Shown piece by piece: positions 1-11,657 of a DNA stretch of 64,000 nucleotides. The notes beneath the pieces were generated by a model, which had not been told where the DNA came from, did no database searches, and was given only the letters and a program-made list of their open reading frames with translations. The number at the start of each line of letters is the position of its first letter. Position 1 is the first letter of the stretch. Origin of the DNA: Chloranthus sessilifolius (Eukaryota; Streptophyta; Magnoliopsida; Chloranthales; Chloranthaceae); assembly GCA_021018995.1 (NCBI GenBank), contig CM037584.1:150863317-150927316 (forward strand). Reading direction: 5' to 3'. The translations under genes were made by a program, and so were the position numbers.

Positions 1-182
1 GGAGAATTGCTTCCTCTTATTGAGGGAGCGAGACGGCTGTTGGAGCCATTCGGGCGATTCTTTGGGACATGCGGACTTGTTGTAAATTTGACATTTTTTT
101 TTGAGTCCTCACCTTATGAGATCTTTTGAATGAGTGACGCTAGTGATAGCGGCACTAATGCTTGGACTTCTCCAGCCACATT
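1..182 (-). mobile_element. Tat-lineage internal remnant left of the Tekay insertion
   Basis: This stretch joins the sequence at 9797 once the Tekay element and one copy of its target duplication are set aside. It should therefore be the continuation of the Tat internal region downstream of the G-patch. No conserved domain can be recognised in so short a piece. Confidence 0.55.
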
Positions 183-187
183 GATCG
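183..187. repeat. Target-site duplication GATCG, left copy
   Basis: GATCG directly precedes the TGTAGCGG end of the left Tekay LTR and recurs exactly after the right LTR at 9792-9796. Five bases is the normal duplication length for Ty3 integrases. Confidence 0.85.
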
Positions 188-810
188 TGTAGCGGCCCAA
201 AATCTCACAACCTCTTGATTGTAAGATCTTAGACCGTACTTTCGTATCGTGAACCATAGAAACATAATAAGGCGATAAAAGCACCTTAAACAGCGGAAGA
301 TCAAATTTCTTTAAAATATTAATTATTCTAAATAAAACCCATGATAATGTTCTTAATCCAATAACAAGTCCAACATGATTAAAGCTTAAAAAGTTTTGAT
401 AAAATACTAACTGATCAATGTCTCATTTATTTAAAATTACTAATAACTAGAAGGAAAATATCTAATTAGGCCACGAAGCCGTCATCGCCATTCAGTCCAG
501 TTTCCTGAGCACCACATGTCGTCTCATCGCCATAGACCCATACATTGTCCTCGGTGACACCTGTCTCATCTGGTCACCCACATCAACAAGGGGTGTAAGT
601 TTATACTTGTATGGACCAGACATGCAATCCATTGAAGCATAAAAATATCAGTCATAGCCATATAAACATTTCGATATATTTCCTGTGTGTGTGCATGTGG
701 CATGTATGATCTCAATAAGCTGAAATAAACTGAACATAAACATCTATATCAATATTACATGAATGCATCATTTCTTTTAATTTCATCTTTCTTGTCATTT
801 AATGCACGTT

Positions 811-1162
811 AGACTCCATCCTGCTCAAGACGTTGGGCCTTAATCATGCTTATCACTTTTTTAGTTAGACTCCGCCATACTCAAGACGTTGGGTCTAATG
901 AATCATGTCATTTATTGCATGTCAAACTCCGTCCCGCTCAAGACGTTGGGCTGAATCATGCTCATCATACTCTTGTTCAGTTAGACTCCATCTTACACAA
1001 GATGTTGGGTCTAATACCTTCTTAGACTCCATCATGTACAAGATGTTGGGTCTAATACTCTTTAATCGTGTTTAGTTAGACTCCATCAAGCACCAAATGT
1101 TGGATCTAATACCTTCTTAGACTCCATCGGGTACCAGATGTTGGGTCTAATGCTTGTTGGTC
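811..1162 (-). repeat. Dispersed-tandem TTAGACTCC...GTCTAA hairpin array (3' LTR copy)
   Basis: About seven units of the form TTAGACTCCRTC, ten or so variable bases, then AAGAYGTTGGGTCTAAT, spaced 40-75 bases apart. TTAGAC(T)CC at the front of a unit can pair with GGGTCTAA at its end, so each unit can form a short stem-loop. The same array is in the other LTR at about 7910-8255. Confidence 0.8.
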
Positions 1163-1445
1163 ATGGCTTGACATTTCATTATGTGTTACGTGTCTTTATT
1201 ATGCATTATATAGATCATCATGGAACATGTAAAGTGCATAAGAGTAATATCATAATACATAAGTATTTAAGTACGCTTAATCATGGTACATAAATATTAA
1301 AGTGTACACAATCATGGTGCATAAATATTACAGTGCACATCATACAATCATAGTGCATAAACGTTGGCATTTAATGACACTGTTATGAGAAGAACTGATT
1401 ATAGAACTTAACTATTCAAACACAATCCATTGATTCAAGTTAAGG

Positions 1446-1905
1446 CTCAATCGATTGACATCCAATCGTCAATCGATTGACATAATTCTGCGCATATCAT
1501 AATACATAAGGCTCAATCGATTGACTCCTCTGAATCAATCGATTGATATAAATTCTGTGCCTTTTTCCGAAACAACATTATCTATCAGTATCCGTTTATG
1601 CTCAATCGATCGATTTCTCAGAATCAATAGATTGAATCAAATCCATACATTTTCTAAAAAGAATGTCCTTTATCAATGTCTGTCCGTCTCAATCGATTGA
1701 CTTCTCTAAATCAATCGATTGAATCAAAACCGTGCATTTTCTCAAAATAATATCATTTATTAGTTTCTATCAGGCTCAATCGATTGACATCCAATCGTCA
1801 ATCGATTGACATAATTATGTACATTTTTTTAAAACAATATCATTTAATATTATCTGCCCTACTGTTCACCCTCAATCGATTGACATACAATTGTCAATCG
1901 ATTGA
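1446..1905. repeat. CAATCGATTG palindrome array (3' LTR copy)
   Basis: About a dozen copies of CAATCGATTG or one-base variants occur, usually as pairs: CTCAATCGATTGA, 10-20 bases, TCAATCGATTGA. Pairs repeat about every 75-90 bases. The core is a perfect palindrome around ATCGAT. Confidence 0.85.
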
Positions 1906-2735
1906 CATGCTTCTGTGAGCACATATCAAAATGCATCAAATCACATGGTGGGATTTCAATCGTCTTCTTCTTAATTAAAATTATCAATATTAGGGATCAC
2001 TAATCATAGCATGCATTCATTTAATCATCCATTCATTATTCATGAAATAAACTCACTAATTTATACAAAAATCTATTTAAAAATTAATATTTTAAGTTCA
2101 ATGGAAAGCATGATTTCTCCATACCTAGATCGATCGGAACACTACTATTAGATTAAGATCCCAACAATGATGATGATTTTATAAGAAGGTGAAGGCCGCT
2201 TGAGAATATACGCCAACGTCTCACCGCGCTTCCGAAAGAAGGGTTCTAGGAAGATAGATCTAGAATTTCTTCTCTAAGGTCTCTAGGGTCTCTGACGGCT
2301 CTATTCTTAAGAAGAACTTCGAATAAGATTATAATTTAGGGTTCTTCGTAAGACACTTACTATAACATTTTGGAGATTATCCGGTGTTAAGCTAACACAC
2401 CAAGAAATAGTGTATAGGCTTTTACCTCAAAGTCCAAAATAGAGGTTTAAACACACATAGCAAGATTTGATCCCTAGACCTCATATCTAGAACTTAAAGC
2501 TTTTAACCAGTAGGCTACCACACCACTTGTGTTCATTAATGACGAAAATAAATATAAGAGCTTGAAAAACCAAAACATATATTTTTAGTTAAAATCTTAT
2601 GAAAAGTCACGGCATGCGGGAAATACGATATTAGGCACATACACATATTTTAGGTGTATCAAAGACATAAAATTTAGATCATAATATTATTCCCTACTTA
2701 TAAAAATTTCGTCCTCGAAATTGAGTCATACCTCA

Positions 2736-3179
2736 CTAGAAGAGATGGCGGTAGTCCCTCCTGATAACATTCTCGCGCTCCCAAGTGGCTTCCTCGCGAG
2801 AGTGGTGCTGCCAAATCACAAGGACCAGCGGTATAACTTTATTCCTCAGAGTTTGCTCTTTTCGATCAATAATCTGAATAGGCACCTCCACAACGAACAT
2901 ATCCTTATAAACCTCCAAGGGTTCCCAATCAATAATGTGAGTAGGGACTGCCACGTATTTCTTTAACATGGATATGTGAAAAACGTTGTGCACATCGGCA
3001 AACTTTGGTGGTAGCTTGACTCGATATGCCGTTTCTCTAATCCTCTTCAAAACTTCGAACGATCCCACGAATCTCGGACTAAGTTTTCCTTTCAGCCTGA
3101 ATCTCATCACTCCTTTCATAGGAGAGATTTTTAAGAAGACTTTATCCCCTTCAATCAGATCCCAATTCCTACGCTTCAA
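2736..3179 (-). pseudogene. Tekay integrase C-terminus (GPY/F) and chromodomain, fossil
   Basis: On the minus strand the first part reads a GPY/F-type integrase tail (GKLSPRFVGSFEVLKRI), and the last ~70 residues match Tekay chromodomains (EVPIQIIDRKEQTLRNKVIP, EEATWERE). In chromoviruses this domain helps steer integration to particular chromatin. It lies about 50 bp before the 3' LTR, the usual place. Confidence 0.88.
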
Positions 3180-4200
3180 ATCAGCGTAACTCTTCTGTCT
3201 GCTCTACACGGTTCGCATTCGTTCTCGGATCAACTGAACTTGTTTGGATGTGTCTTCAACAATTTGAGGTCCCAGTAAACTTCTTACACCGACCTCATCC
3301 CAACACAGAGTTCTACAACTTCTCCCATATAAGGCTTCATACGGGGCCATCTATATAGTGGACTGGTAACTGTTATTATACGCGAACTCCGCAAGAGGAA
3401 GGTGCTCTCCCCAATTGCCTCCAAAGTCCAGTACACAAGCGTGAAGCATGTCCTCTAACACTTGATTCAGTCTTTCGGTCTGCCCATCCGTCTGAGGATG
3501 AAAAGCGAAGCTAAATTTCAACTTAGACCCCATCCCATCTTGAAACTTCTGCTAAAATCTTGATGTGAAATAAGGGTCTCTATCAGATACGATATCAGCA
3601 GGCACACCATGTAATCTCACAATCTCACGAATGTAAATATCCGCCAACTGAGAAGCTGAATAGGTCATGCGATATGGAATAAAATGAGCCGATTTATTCA
3701 ATCTATCAACCACAACCCAAATAGCGTCGTTCTTCTTCAGGGTTCTCGACAACCCGGTGATGAAATCCATACCAACACTCTCCCATTTCCAACCCGAAAT
3801 CGGTAGTGGCTGAAGTAACCCAGGTGGTTTCTGGTGTTCAGCTTTAACTTGCTGGCATGTGAGACACCTTGCCACGTAGTCAGCGACCTCTCTCTTCATA
3901 TCATTCCACCAATAATTTTTCTTCAATTCTTTATGCATCTTATTGTTCCCAGGGTGAATAGAAAATTTAGACTTATGAGCTTCGTCCAAGATCTCTCTTT
4001 TCAAATCTATATTATCAGGTACACAGTAGCGTCCCTGGAACAGCATCATCCCATCATCTCTTACAGTAATCTCAGACTTCCCACTGTCCTTCAATTTCAA
4101 AAGGGTGGGATCTTCAAGCTGTAGTCCCTTGATACGATCAAGTAATGAAGAGGTAATAACAATGTGCGAAAGCAATGCTCTTGGTCGAATCACCCATTCT
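3180..4200 (-). pseudogene. Tekay integrase region, fossil
   Basis: The zinc-binding part (IHPG...YWWNDMK...[12 protein letters not shown]) is followed by the DDE catalytic core ([42 protein letters not shown]). All are standard Ty3 integrase landmarks. The region is broken. Confidence 0.88.
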
Positions 4201-5496
4201 GGAACAAATCTGTTGAGGGCATCAGCAACAACATTAGCCTTCCCCGGATGATACTTGATCTCGCAATCATAATCAATCAGAAATTCCAACCATCTTCTCT
4301 GCCTCATATTCAAGTCTTTCTGCGTAAAAAGGTATTTAAGACTTTGATGATCCGTGGAGATGATGAATTTCTCTCCATACAGGTAGTGTCTCCAGATCTT
4401 CAACGCGAATATAATAGCGGCCAGTTCTAGATCATGTGTAGGGTAATTCTTTTCATGTTCCTTTAGCTGCCTGGATCTGTAAGCTACAACTCTCTCATTC
4501 TACATTAGGACACCGCCTAGTCCTTTATATGACGCATCGGTATTAACAGTAAAGCCATCACTGCCAGAAGGTATCACTAGAATGGGAGCAGTAGTCAACC
4601 TTTTCTTCAACTCGAGAAAGCTCTTCTCGCACTCATGGGTCCAAATGAATTTCATATTCTTCTTGGCCAGCCCGGTAAGAGGTCCTAAGATCTTTGAAAA
4701 ACCTTCCACGAACCTTCTATAGTAACTAGCTAAGCCAAGGAAACTTCGTACTTCAGTAACACTTTTGGGACTCGCCCAATTCACAATGGCTTCAATTTTG
4801 CGGATCAACGAATCGCCGGAAATTTGGGTGGCCCAGAAATGCCACTTCACGCATCCAGAATTCGCATTTACTCATCTTAGCATACAACTAGTGGTCCAAT
4901 ATGGTTTGCAAGACGATCTTTAAGTGCTCGGCATGCTCTTCTTCAGACTTTGAGTAGATCAGGATGTCTTCAACGAAAACTACCACAAACTGATTCAAGT
5001 AGGGCTTAAAAATACGGTTCATCAAGTCCATAAAGATTGCAGGGGCATTAGTCAATCCGAAAGGCATTACTAAAAATTCAAACTACCCATACCTTGTATT
5101 GAATGCCGTTTTAGCTATATCGGACTCTCTCACCCTTAACTGGTGATATCTAGATCTCAGATCGACCTTAGAGAAATATCGTGCGCCTTGCAGTTGATCA
5201 AATAGAACATCGATCCGTGGCAATGGATACTTGTTCTTAATCGTCGCCTGATTCAACTGTCGATAATCAATGCACAACCTCTGAGAACCGTCCTTATTCT
5301 TTACAAATAAAATAGGAGCACCCCATGGTGACTGGCTCCTTCTAATAAAGCCCTTATCTTGTAGTTCCTGTAACTGTTTCTTCAATTCTGATAGTTCTGC
5401 AGGCGCCATCTTGTAAGGAATCTTGGCTATCGGTGCAATGCCAGGTAGAAGCTTAATCTGAAATTCGACTTCCCTTCTCGGCGGTAAACCCGTCAC
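4200..5496 (-). pseudogene. Tekay reverse transcriptase-RNase H region, fossil
   Basis: Reverse transcriptase fingers/palm landmarks are present ([55 protein letters not shown]). The connection and RNase H follow ([55 protein letters not shown]). The region is broken. Confidence 0.9.
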
Positions 5497-5525
5497 CTCA
5501 TAAGGAAAAACTCCAGCAAATTCAT

Positions 5526-5987
5526 TTATAATAGGAATCGATGATATATCTCCCCCTTTTCCTCGGCTTCTAATAAAGCAAAGAGTTTTGGAATGGCACC
5601 CTTCCGTGCGCCCTTGAATTTAAATGTCGGTCCATCCAAAGGGGTAAAAATCACGATCTTGGCAAAACAATCAAGGGTCGCATGAGATTCAGCGAGCCAA
5701 TCCATCCCTAGGATAACATCGAAATCTTCAAAGTCTAATTCAATTAGATCGACAACCAATGCATGGGTTCCAATCTGGACAGAACATCGAGGATAGACTC
5801 TGTCAGCAAGCACACTCTTTCCCAGAGGAGTTGCTATAGTCAAAGGAATGCTCATAGGAGATGAATCCTTATCAAAATGCTTAGCGAAGTTCAAGGAGAC
5901 GAATGAATGGGAAGCACCAGAATCCAAAAGCACATGAGCAAAAAGACCATCAATCAACATCGAACCTGGGCACCCAAGACATGCCAC
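5526..5987 (-). pseudogene. Tekay aspartic protease region, fossil
   Basis: The minus strand reads the retroviral-type protease active-site motif LLDSGASHSFVS, followed by the conserved FDVILGMDWLAESHA stretch found in Tekay-type proteases. It lies between the gag zinc knuckle and the reverse transcriptase. Confidence 0.9.
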
Positions 5988-6335
5988 GACTTAAATTATT
6001 CAACGTAAGGGTATCATTCCATTTTAAAGTTTAATGTCTACCAGATCTTCATTAGTTCTCAACAAATTCATTTAATTCATTTTTGAAAATATTTTTGAAA
6101 AGTTATTCATGTTATGCAATTTAATATTTATGACAATAATATATAAACAGGTATGAAAGAATTTAATCATGAATTCTAAATAAACAAACATACCCTAGAT
6201 GACATCGTCTGAAGCTCTAGCGTCAGCATCAGATAGGGTATACACGCGGCCATTAGCCGTAATCGTCGCAGGAGGCATAGCCCTCGATCCAGATGACTTC
6301 TTAGGCATATTGCACTCAGCTTCTCTATACCCAAG

Positions 6336-7211
6336 CTATCCACAGTTGAAACAAGCACCCGTTCCCCTAAGGCAGGTGCTGTAATGATTCTTGCCGCAAG
6401 TGGAACAGGTTGGAGTAGTCTTTGCAGTCGACGCCACTGTAGAATTAGTCTTGCTCTGCTGCGAGAAGGCTGGTCTTGAGTAAGGAGTACCCCTACTCTC
6501 CGTTCTCATGTTGGACTTAGAAAACACACGATCTCAGCGGCCATATTGAAAGTTTCTAGCCGAGCACTGACCCACATTACTAGTCGGCGAAGGCACCTTT
6601 AATTCTCTCTCGATGGTGTAGCATCTATCAACCGGGTCCTTATATGAGTCGCATTGGCGTTCAGCCACCAAGGTCTTGATCTAGGGTCTCAAACCCTTCT
6701 CAAATCTCCTGAGTCAAAAGTTCTCATCAGAAACCAGGGTCGGCGCAAACTGGCTCAGTTCTGTAAAAAGCTTAACATCAGCGTCAACAGTCATCTCTCC
6801 CTGTTGAAGGTTCAAGAGTTCTTCAATCTTTGCTTCTTGGACGCTCTGGGGGTAGTACTTATCATAAAACACTTTTACAAATTCGTCCTAGTCCCATACA
6901 TAACCAGGCTCTTCGACACGAGTCGCTTCTTTCAATTGTCTCCACTAGTTCTCGGCATCTCCCTCCAGTTTGTAGGTTGTCAATCTCACTTTAGTTGTTT
7001 CATTACACTCCATCAGATCGAAGATCTTTTCTATCTGTTGCACCCATTTCATAGCCTCCGCGCTATCTCCCATCCCATTGAAGTATCGTGGTCGATTCTT
7101 CTTGAATTCGTCCAATTCTGACCTAGGAGTAGGTTGGGTATTTGGAGTTCTGGTTGCATTGATGGCACTCATAATTGCCTCGGTTAACGCATCAATATGT
7201 TTGTTCGTCAT
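6336..7211 (-). pseudogene. Tekay gag region with zinc knuckle, fossil
   Basis: The capsid part begins near 7211 (MTNKHIDALTEAIMSAI) and contains the gag motif FNGMGDSAEAMKWVQQIEKI. A cysteine-rich nucleocapsid piece (CSTCGKNHYSTC...CFNCG) follows at the downstream end. The region is degenerate. Confidence 0.85.
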
Positions 7212-7277
7212 CTGTAACCGATCAATCTCACGTTAAACTCTAATTACACATATTCCTGACGTAAGAATCAACCTTAG

Positions 7278-7289
7278 GCTCTGATACCA
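7278..7289 (-). other. Tekay primer-binding site (initiator-Met tRNA type)
   Basis: The minus strand reads TGGTATCAGAGC two bases inside the 5' LTR. This is the standard plant LTR-element site complementary to the 3' end of initiator methionine tRNA. Confidence 0.92.
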
Positions 7290-7909
7290 ACTGTAGCGGC
7301 CCGAAATCTCACAACCTCTTGATTGTAAGATCTTAGACCGTACCTTCGTATCGTGAACCATAGAAACATAATAAGGCGATAAAAGCACCTTAAACAGTGA
7401 AAGATAAAATTTCTTTAAAACATTAATTATTCTAAATAAAACCCATGATAATGTTCTTATTCTAATAACAAGTCCAACATGATTAAAACTTAAACAGTTT
7501 TGATAAAATACTAACTGATCAATGTCTCATTTATTTAAAATTACTAATAACTAGAAGGAAAATAGCTAATTAGGCCACGAAGTCATAATCATCATTCAGT
7601 CCAGTTTCCTGAGCACCACGTGTCGTCTCATCGCCATAGACCCATACATTATCCTCGGCAACACCTGTCTCATCTGGTCACCCACATCAACAAGGGGTGT
7701 AAGTTTACACTTGTATGGACCAGACATGAAATCCATTGAAGCATAAAAATATCAGTCATAGCCATATAAACATTTCGATATATTTCCTGTGTGTGTGCAT
7801 GTGGCATGTATGATCTCAATAAGCTGAAATAAATTGAACATAAACATCTATATCAATATTATATGAATGCATCATTTCTTTTAATTTCATCTTTCTTGTC
7901 ATTTAATGC

Positions 7910-8255
7910 ACGTTAGACTCCGTCCCGCTCAAGACGTTGAGTCTTAATCATGCTTATCACTTGTTTAGTTAGACTCCGTCATACTCAAGACGTTGGGTCT
8001 AATGAATTATGTCATTTATTGTATGTCAAACTCCGTCTCGCTCAAGACGTTGGGCTGAATCATGCTCATCATACTCTTGTTCAGTTAGACTCCATCTTAT
8101 ACAAGATGTTGGGTCTAATATCTTCTTAGACTCCATCATGTACAAGATGTTGGGTCTAATGCTCTTTAATCGTGTTTAGTTAGACTCCATTAAGCACCAA
8201 ATGTTGGGTCTAATACGTTCTTAGACTCCTTCGGGTACCAAATGTTGGGTCTAAT
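7910..8255 (-). repeat. TTAGACTCC...GTCTAA hairpin array (5' LTR copy)
   Basis: Second copy of the seven-unit array at 811-1162, same unit order and spacing. Confidence 0.8.
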
Positions 8256-8544
8256 GCTCGTTGGCCATGGCTTGACATTTCATTATGTTTTACGTGTCTT
8301 AATTATGCATTATATAGATCATCATGGAACATGTAAAGCGCATAAGAGTAATATCATAATACATAAGCATTTAAGTGCATTTAATCATGGTACATAAATA
8401 TTAAAGTGTACACAATCATGGTGCATAAATATTATAGTGCATATCATACAATCATAGTGCATAAACATTGGCATTTAATGACACTGTTATGAGAAGAACT
8501 GATTATAGAACTTAACTATTCAAACACAATCCATTTATTCAAGT

Positions 8545-9010
8545 TCAGGCTCAATCGATTAACATCCAATCGTCAATCGATTGACATAATTCTGCGCATA
8601 TCATAATACATAAGGCTCAATCGATTGACTCCTCTGAATCAATCGATTGACATAAATTCTGTGCCTTTTTTCGAAACAACATTATCTATCAGTATCCGTT
8701 TATGCTCAATCGATCGATTTCTTAGAATCAATCGATTGAATCAAATCCATACATTTTCTAAAAAGGATGTCTTTTATCAGTGTCTGTCCGGCTCAATCGA
8801 TTGACTTCTCTAAATCAATCGATTAAATCAAAACGGTGCATTTTCTCAAAATAATATCATTTATCAGTCTCTATCAGGCTCAATCGATTGACATCTAATC
8901 GTCAATCGATTGACATAATTCTGTATATTTTTCTAAAACAATATCATTTAATATTATCTGCCCTACTGTCCATCCTCAATCGATTGACATACAATTGTCA
9001 ATCGATTGAC
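8545..9010. repeat. CAATCGATTG palindrome array (5' LTR copy)
   Basis: Second copy of the array at 1446-1905, with the same pairing of palindromes and a few base changes in the cores. Confidence 0.85.
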
Positions 9011-9791
9011 ATGCTTCTATGAGCACATATCAAAATGCATCAAATCACATGGTGAGATTTCAACCGTCTTCTTCTTAATTAAAATGATCAATATTAGGGA
9101 TCACTAATTATAGCATGCATCCATTTAATCATCCATTCATTATTCATGAAATAAACTCACTAATTTACATAAAATTCTATTTAAAAATCAATATTTTAAG
9201 TTCAATGGAAAGCATGATTTCTCCATACCAAGATCGATCGAAACACCACGATTAGATTAAGATCCCAACAATGATGATGATTTTAGAAGAAGGTGAAGGC
9301 CGCTTGAGAATATACGCCAACGTCTCACCGCACTTTCAAAAGAAGGATTCTAGGAAGATAGATCTAGAATTTCTTCTCTAAGGTCTCTAGGGTCTCTGAC
9401 GGTTCTATTCTTAACAAGAACTTCGAATAAGATTATAATTTAGGGTTCTCCATAAGACACTTACTATAACATTTTAGAGATTATCCGGTGTTAAGCTAAC
9501 ACACCAAGAAAGAGTGTATAGGCTTTTACCTCAAAGTCCAAAATAGAGGTTTAGAACACACATAGCAAGGTTTGATCCCTAGACCTCTTATCTAGAACTT
9601 AAAACTTTTAACCAGTAAGCTACCGCACCACTTGTGTTTATTAATGACGAAAATAAATATAAGAGCTTGAAAAACCAAAACATATATTTTTAGTTAAAAT
9701 TTTTTGAAAAGTTATGGCATGCGAGAAATACGATATTAAGCACATACACATATTTTAGGTGTATCAAAGTCATAAAATTCAGATCATGACA

Positions 9792-9796
9792 GATCG
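9792..9796. repeat. Target-site duplication GATCG, right copy
   Basis: Exact match to 183-187, directly after the Tekay 5' LTR. Confidence 0.85.
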
Positions 9797-10383
9797 CCTC
9801 TTCTTCAAAGAGGCTCTGAAGATCGTAGTCAATTGAACTATCATCCTCTAAGTTGTAATAATGTTATTCTTCCCACCGAGGGGGATCTCCCAAAGGTTCC
9901 TTAAGGGTAGCGAGTTCTTTTCCTTAATATTCATAATATGTTAGGATGAGCACGCATGCTCGGTGACGAGGTTGATAACGGTGAAGAATGCAGGGAGATC
10001 CCCAAGGACATTCCCATCCTTCAAAGTTAGAGTCGAAGACGGTATCGAATTCATCTTCTTGATCTGATAGTGCTTGAAGTCCTAGATTGGTTCGCTCTGC
10101 TAACCCGAGTGTCAGGAGGTCTATCCAGTAGTCCTCATCATCACTCGGGAGAGGTTGCCACTCTTCCTCTAAAGATTTCCAAAACATTTAGAGTTGCGGC
10201 GAATCTGGGGATGTAGAAGTATCTAGTTCAAGTTCCTCTTCAATTTCTATGAGGGCAATGCGAGTGTTTCCCCTAGGTTAATCAGATGACCGTTGGGATT
10301 TTCTGCTTCTTGTGTCGGTAGCTGAGCTGGTAGGCCATTACTTGTGTCGGTGATCACGAAATTGGAGTGATTCGATTCTTCTA
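9797..10383 (-). pseudogene. Tat element, region after the G-patch, fossil
   Basis: Part of the Tat internal region between the G-patch and the Tekay insertion. The minus strand keeps open reading (for example 10187-9924, acidic), but no conserved domain is recognised. Assigned by position only. Confidence 0.5.
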
Positions 10384-11094
10384 TCATAGAGTGTCGGGTC
10401 CAACTAGCGAAGCGCTATAATATGCTTGTGCATGCCCTACATCAGGGTTGGTATGGATAAGCGATACAAGGGGAGTCCCAAGGGCATTCCCATCCCTCAA
10501 GGCCAAGGCCAACACAGATGCTTTGCAGTTAGTATTTTCTTGTGGAGTTTCATCTTTTTCCCATATTAGGCGTAAGTGCTCTTCACTATCTTGCAAGGCT
10601 GCTATGTGAAAATCTTCGTCGTCAGTAGATTCCCAATCTACTGACTTTTGTAAATTCCTCACTTTTGTAAATTCCTTAGTGTCAAACATGGGCTTGACTC
10701 CTTTGAGCGGTTTATCAATATCATCATTTAAATTGGTTAAATCATTGAATGCTTTAGTTATTCGCTCAATTTCCACTTCTAGGGATTTAGTGAAGGATAC
10801 TTTCTTATGCTTTGGCACATCTGCTTTCTCAGTAGTCCCATAGGCGAAGTGGTCATATAGAGACCATTTTGGCGAGGTAAGGAACAAGTCGGCTTGCAAG
10901 CCGTCCGATTGGTAACTTAACCCTATGTGCTTATGTATTTGCGTTGGGACAACGGGTCCTATACGACCTTGCTTATTTTTACCGAGTCCAGTGTGGGGAA
11001 TGTATCCAAGTTGGTACATAAGGTCCCACCCTTTTTTCGTAGTAGGGTTAATGGCATAGAGTTTAGCGAGGTCTGGGCCAACCTCTCTTCTCAT
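10384..11094 (-). pseudogene. Tat element G-patch region, fossil
   Basis: The first ~50 residues match a G-patch (GWDLMYQLGYIPHTGLGKNKQGR), a glycine-rich nucleic-acid-binding motif that Tat/Ogre polyproteins carry just after the protease. The rest is acidic and of unknown role. Confidence 0.75.
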
Positions 11095-11100
11095 TAACTT

Positions 11101-11640
11101 TTATCGACGCGTTGAGGGAAAACTAGGAGGAGTAGGGGGGCGGACTTTTACAGTGATTGTCTCATCAGGGATTCGAGTTTTTTGAATATGACCCGTATTC
11201 AACACATAATCGTGAGCGGTTGATATGCTCACCGCGTAATTAGTATCCATCTCTTGGAGGGGTGCATCAGCATATATACGGACGATGGAGTCCTCATATG
11301 GAAATTTGATGCATTGATGATATATGGATGTGACGACCTTCATTGACTCCAGCCATTTCCTTTCTAAAATGAGATTGTATATACTAGCAAAATTAGAAAC
11401 ATGGAAGGTAGCATCTTTCGTTACAGGTCTGAGGTGAACCTGTATCTTGATAGTTCCTTTGACAAAGCGACGTGACCCATCATAAGCTATGAGTGACAAT
11501 GCGAGGGCCTGACATCCTGCTCCGTGTATTCGAGCATTTTTAACATGGTGAGAGGGTAGATGTTAAGTCTTGCTCCCGTGTCAACGAGTGCGTGTGGTAT
11601 GGAGAATCCTCTAATTATGACCGTAAGATATATGGGGGCC
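11101..11640 (-). pseudogene. Tat element aspartic protease region, fossil
   Basis: The stretch FDGS-like YDGSRRFVKGTI, then VTKDATFHV and YNLILERKWLESM, corresponds to the conserved second half of Tat/Ogre proteases (typically ...YNLLLGRPWIH). The complement of about 11560-11590 reads the ...DTGA-type active-site surroundings in degenerate form. Protease assignment is from these motifs and from position before the G-patch. Confidence 0.72.
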
Positions 11641-11657
11641 GCACTCATGCGGAATGA

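Larger units (their letters stand above)
188..2686 (-). repeat. Tekay 3' LTR
   Basis: About 2.5 kb, matching 7292-9791 along its whole length with a few percent differences. On the minus strand it opens next to a purine-rich stretch (complement of 2687-2700) just past the chromodomain end and closes with CGGGCCGCTACA-like sequence. It contains a hairpin-repeat array and a CAATCGATTG array, listed separately. Confidence 0.9.
188..9791 (-). mobile_element. Tekay (Del) chromovirus, Ty3 LTR retrotransposon, full length
   Basis: A 9.6-kb element with two ~2.5-kb LTRs, a primer site of the initiator-Met type and, in order on the minus strand, gag with a zinc knuckle, protease, reverse transcriptase, RNase H, integrase and a C-terminal chromodomain. 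The chromodomain and domain order place it in the Tekay/Del lineage. It inserted into the Tat element (TSD GATCG). It is structurally complete end to end, but the coding region is broken roughly eight to ten times. By eye the LTRs differ by about 4% over sampled stretches, so it is fairly young, on the order of a few million years or less depending on the substitution rate. Confidence 0.92.
7292..9791 (-). repeat. Tekay 5' LTR
   Basis: 2.5 kb, collinear with the 3' LTR at 188-2686. It is bounded inside by the primer site and outside by GATCG. By eye, differences are mostly single-base transitions at about 4%. Confidence 0.92.

Noticed and set aside
811-1162. Regularly spaced repeats reminiscent of a CRISPR array
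   Set aside because: Units are imperfect, unevenly spaced, form part of a plant LTR and are duplicated in the partner LTR. There are no cas genes.
7278-7289. tRNA-like sequence near the LTR
   Set aside because: It is only the short complement of a tRNA 3' end (primer site), without the rest of a tRNA.
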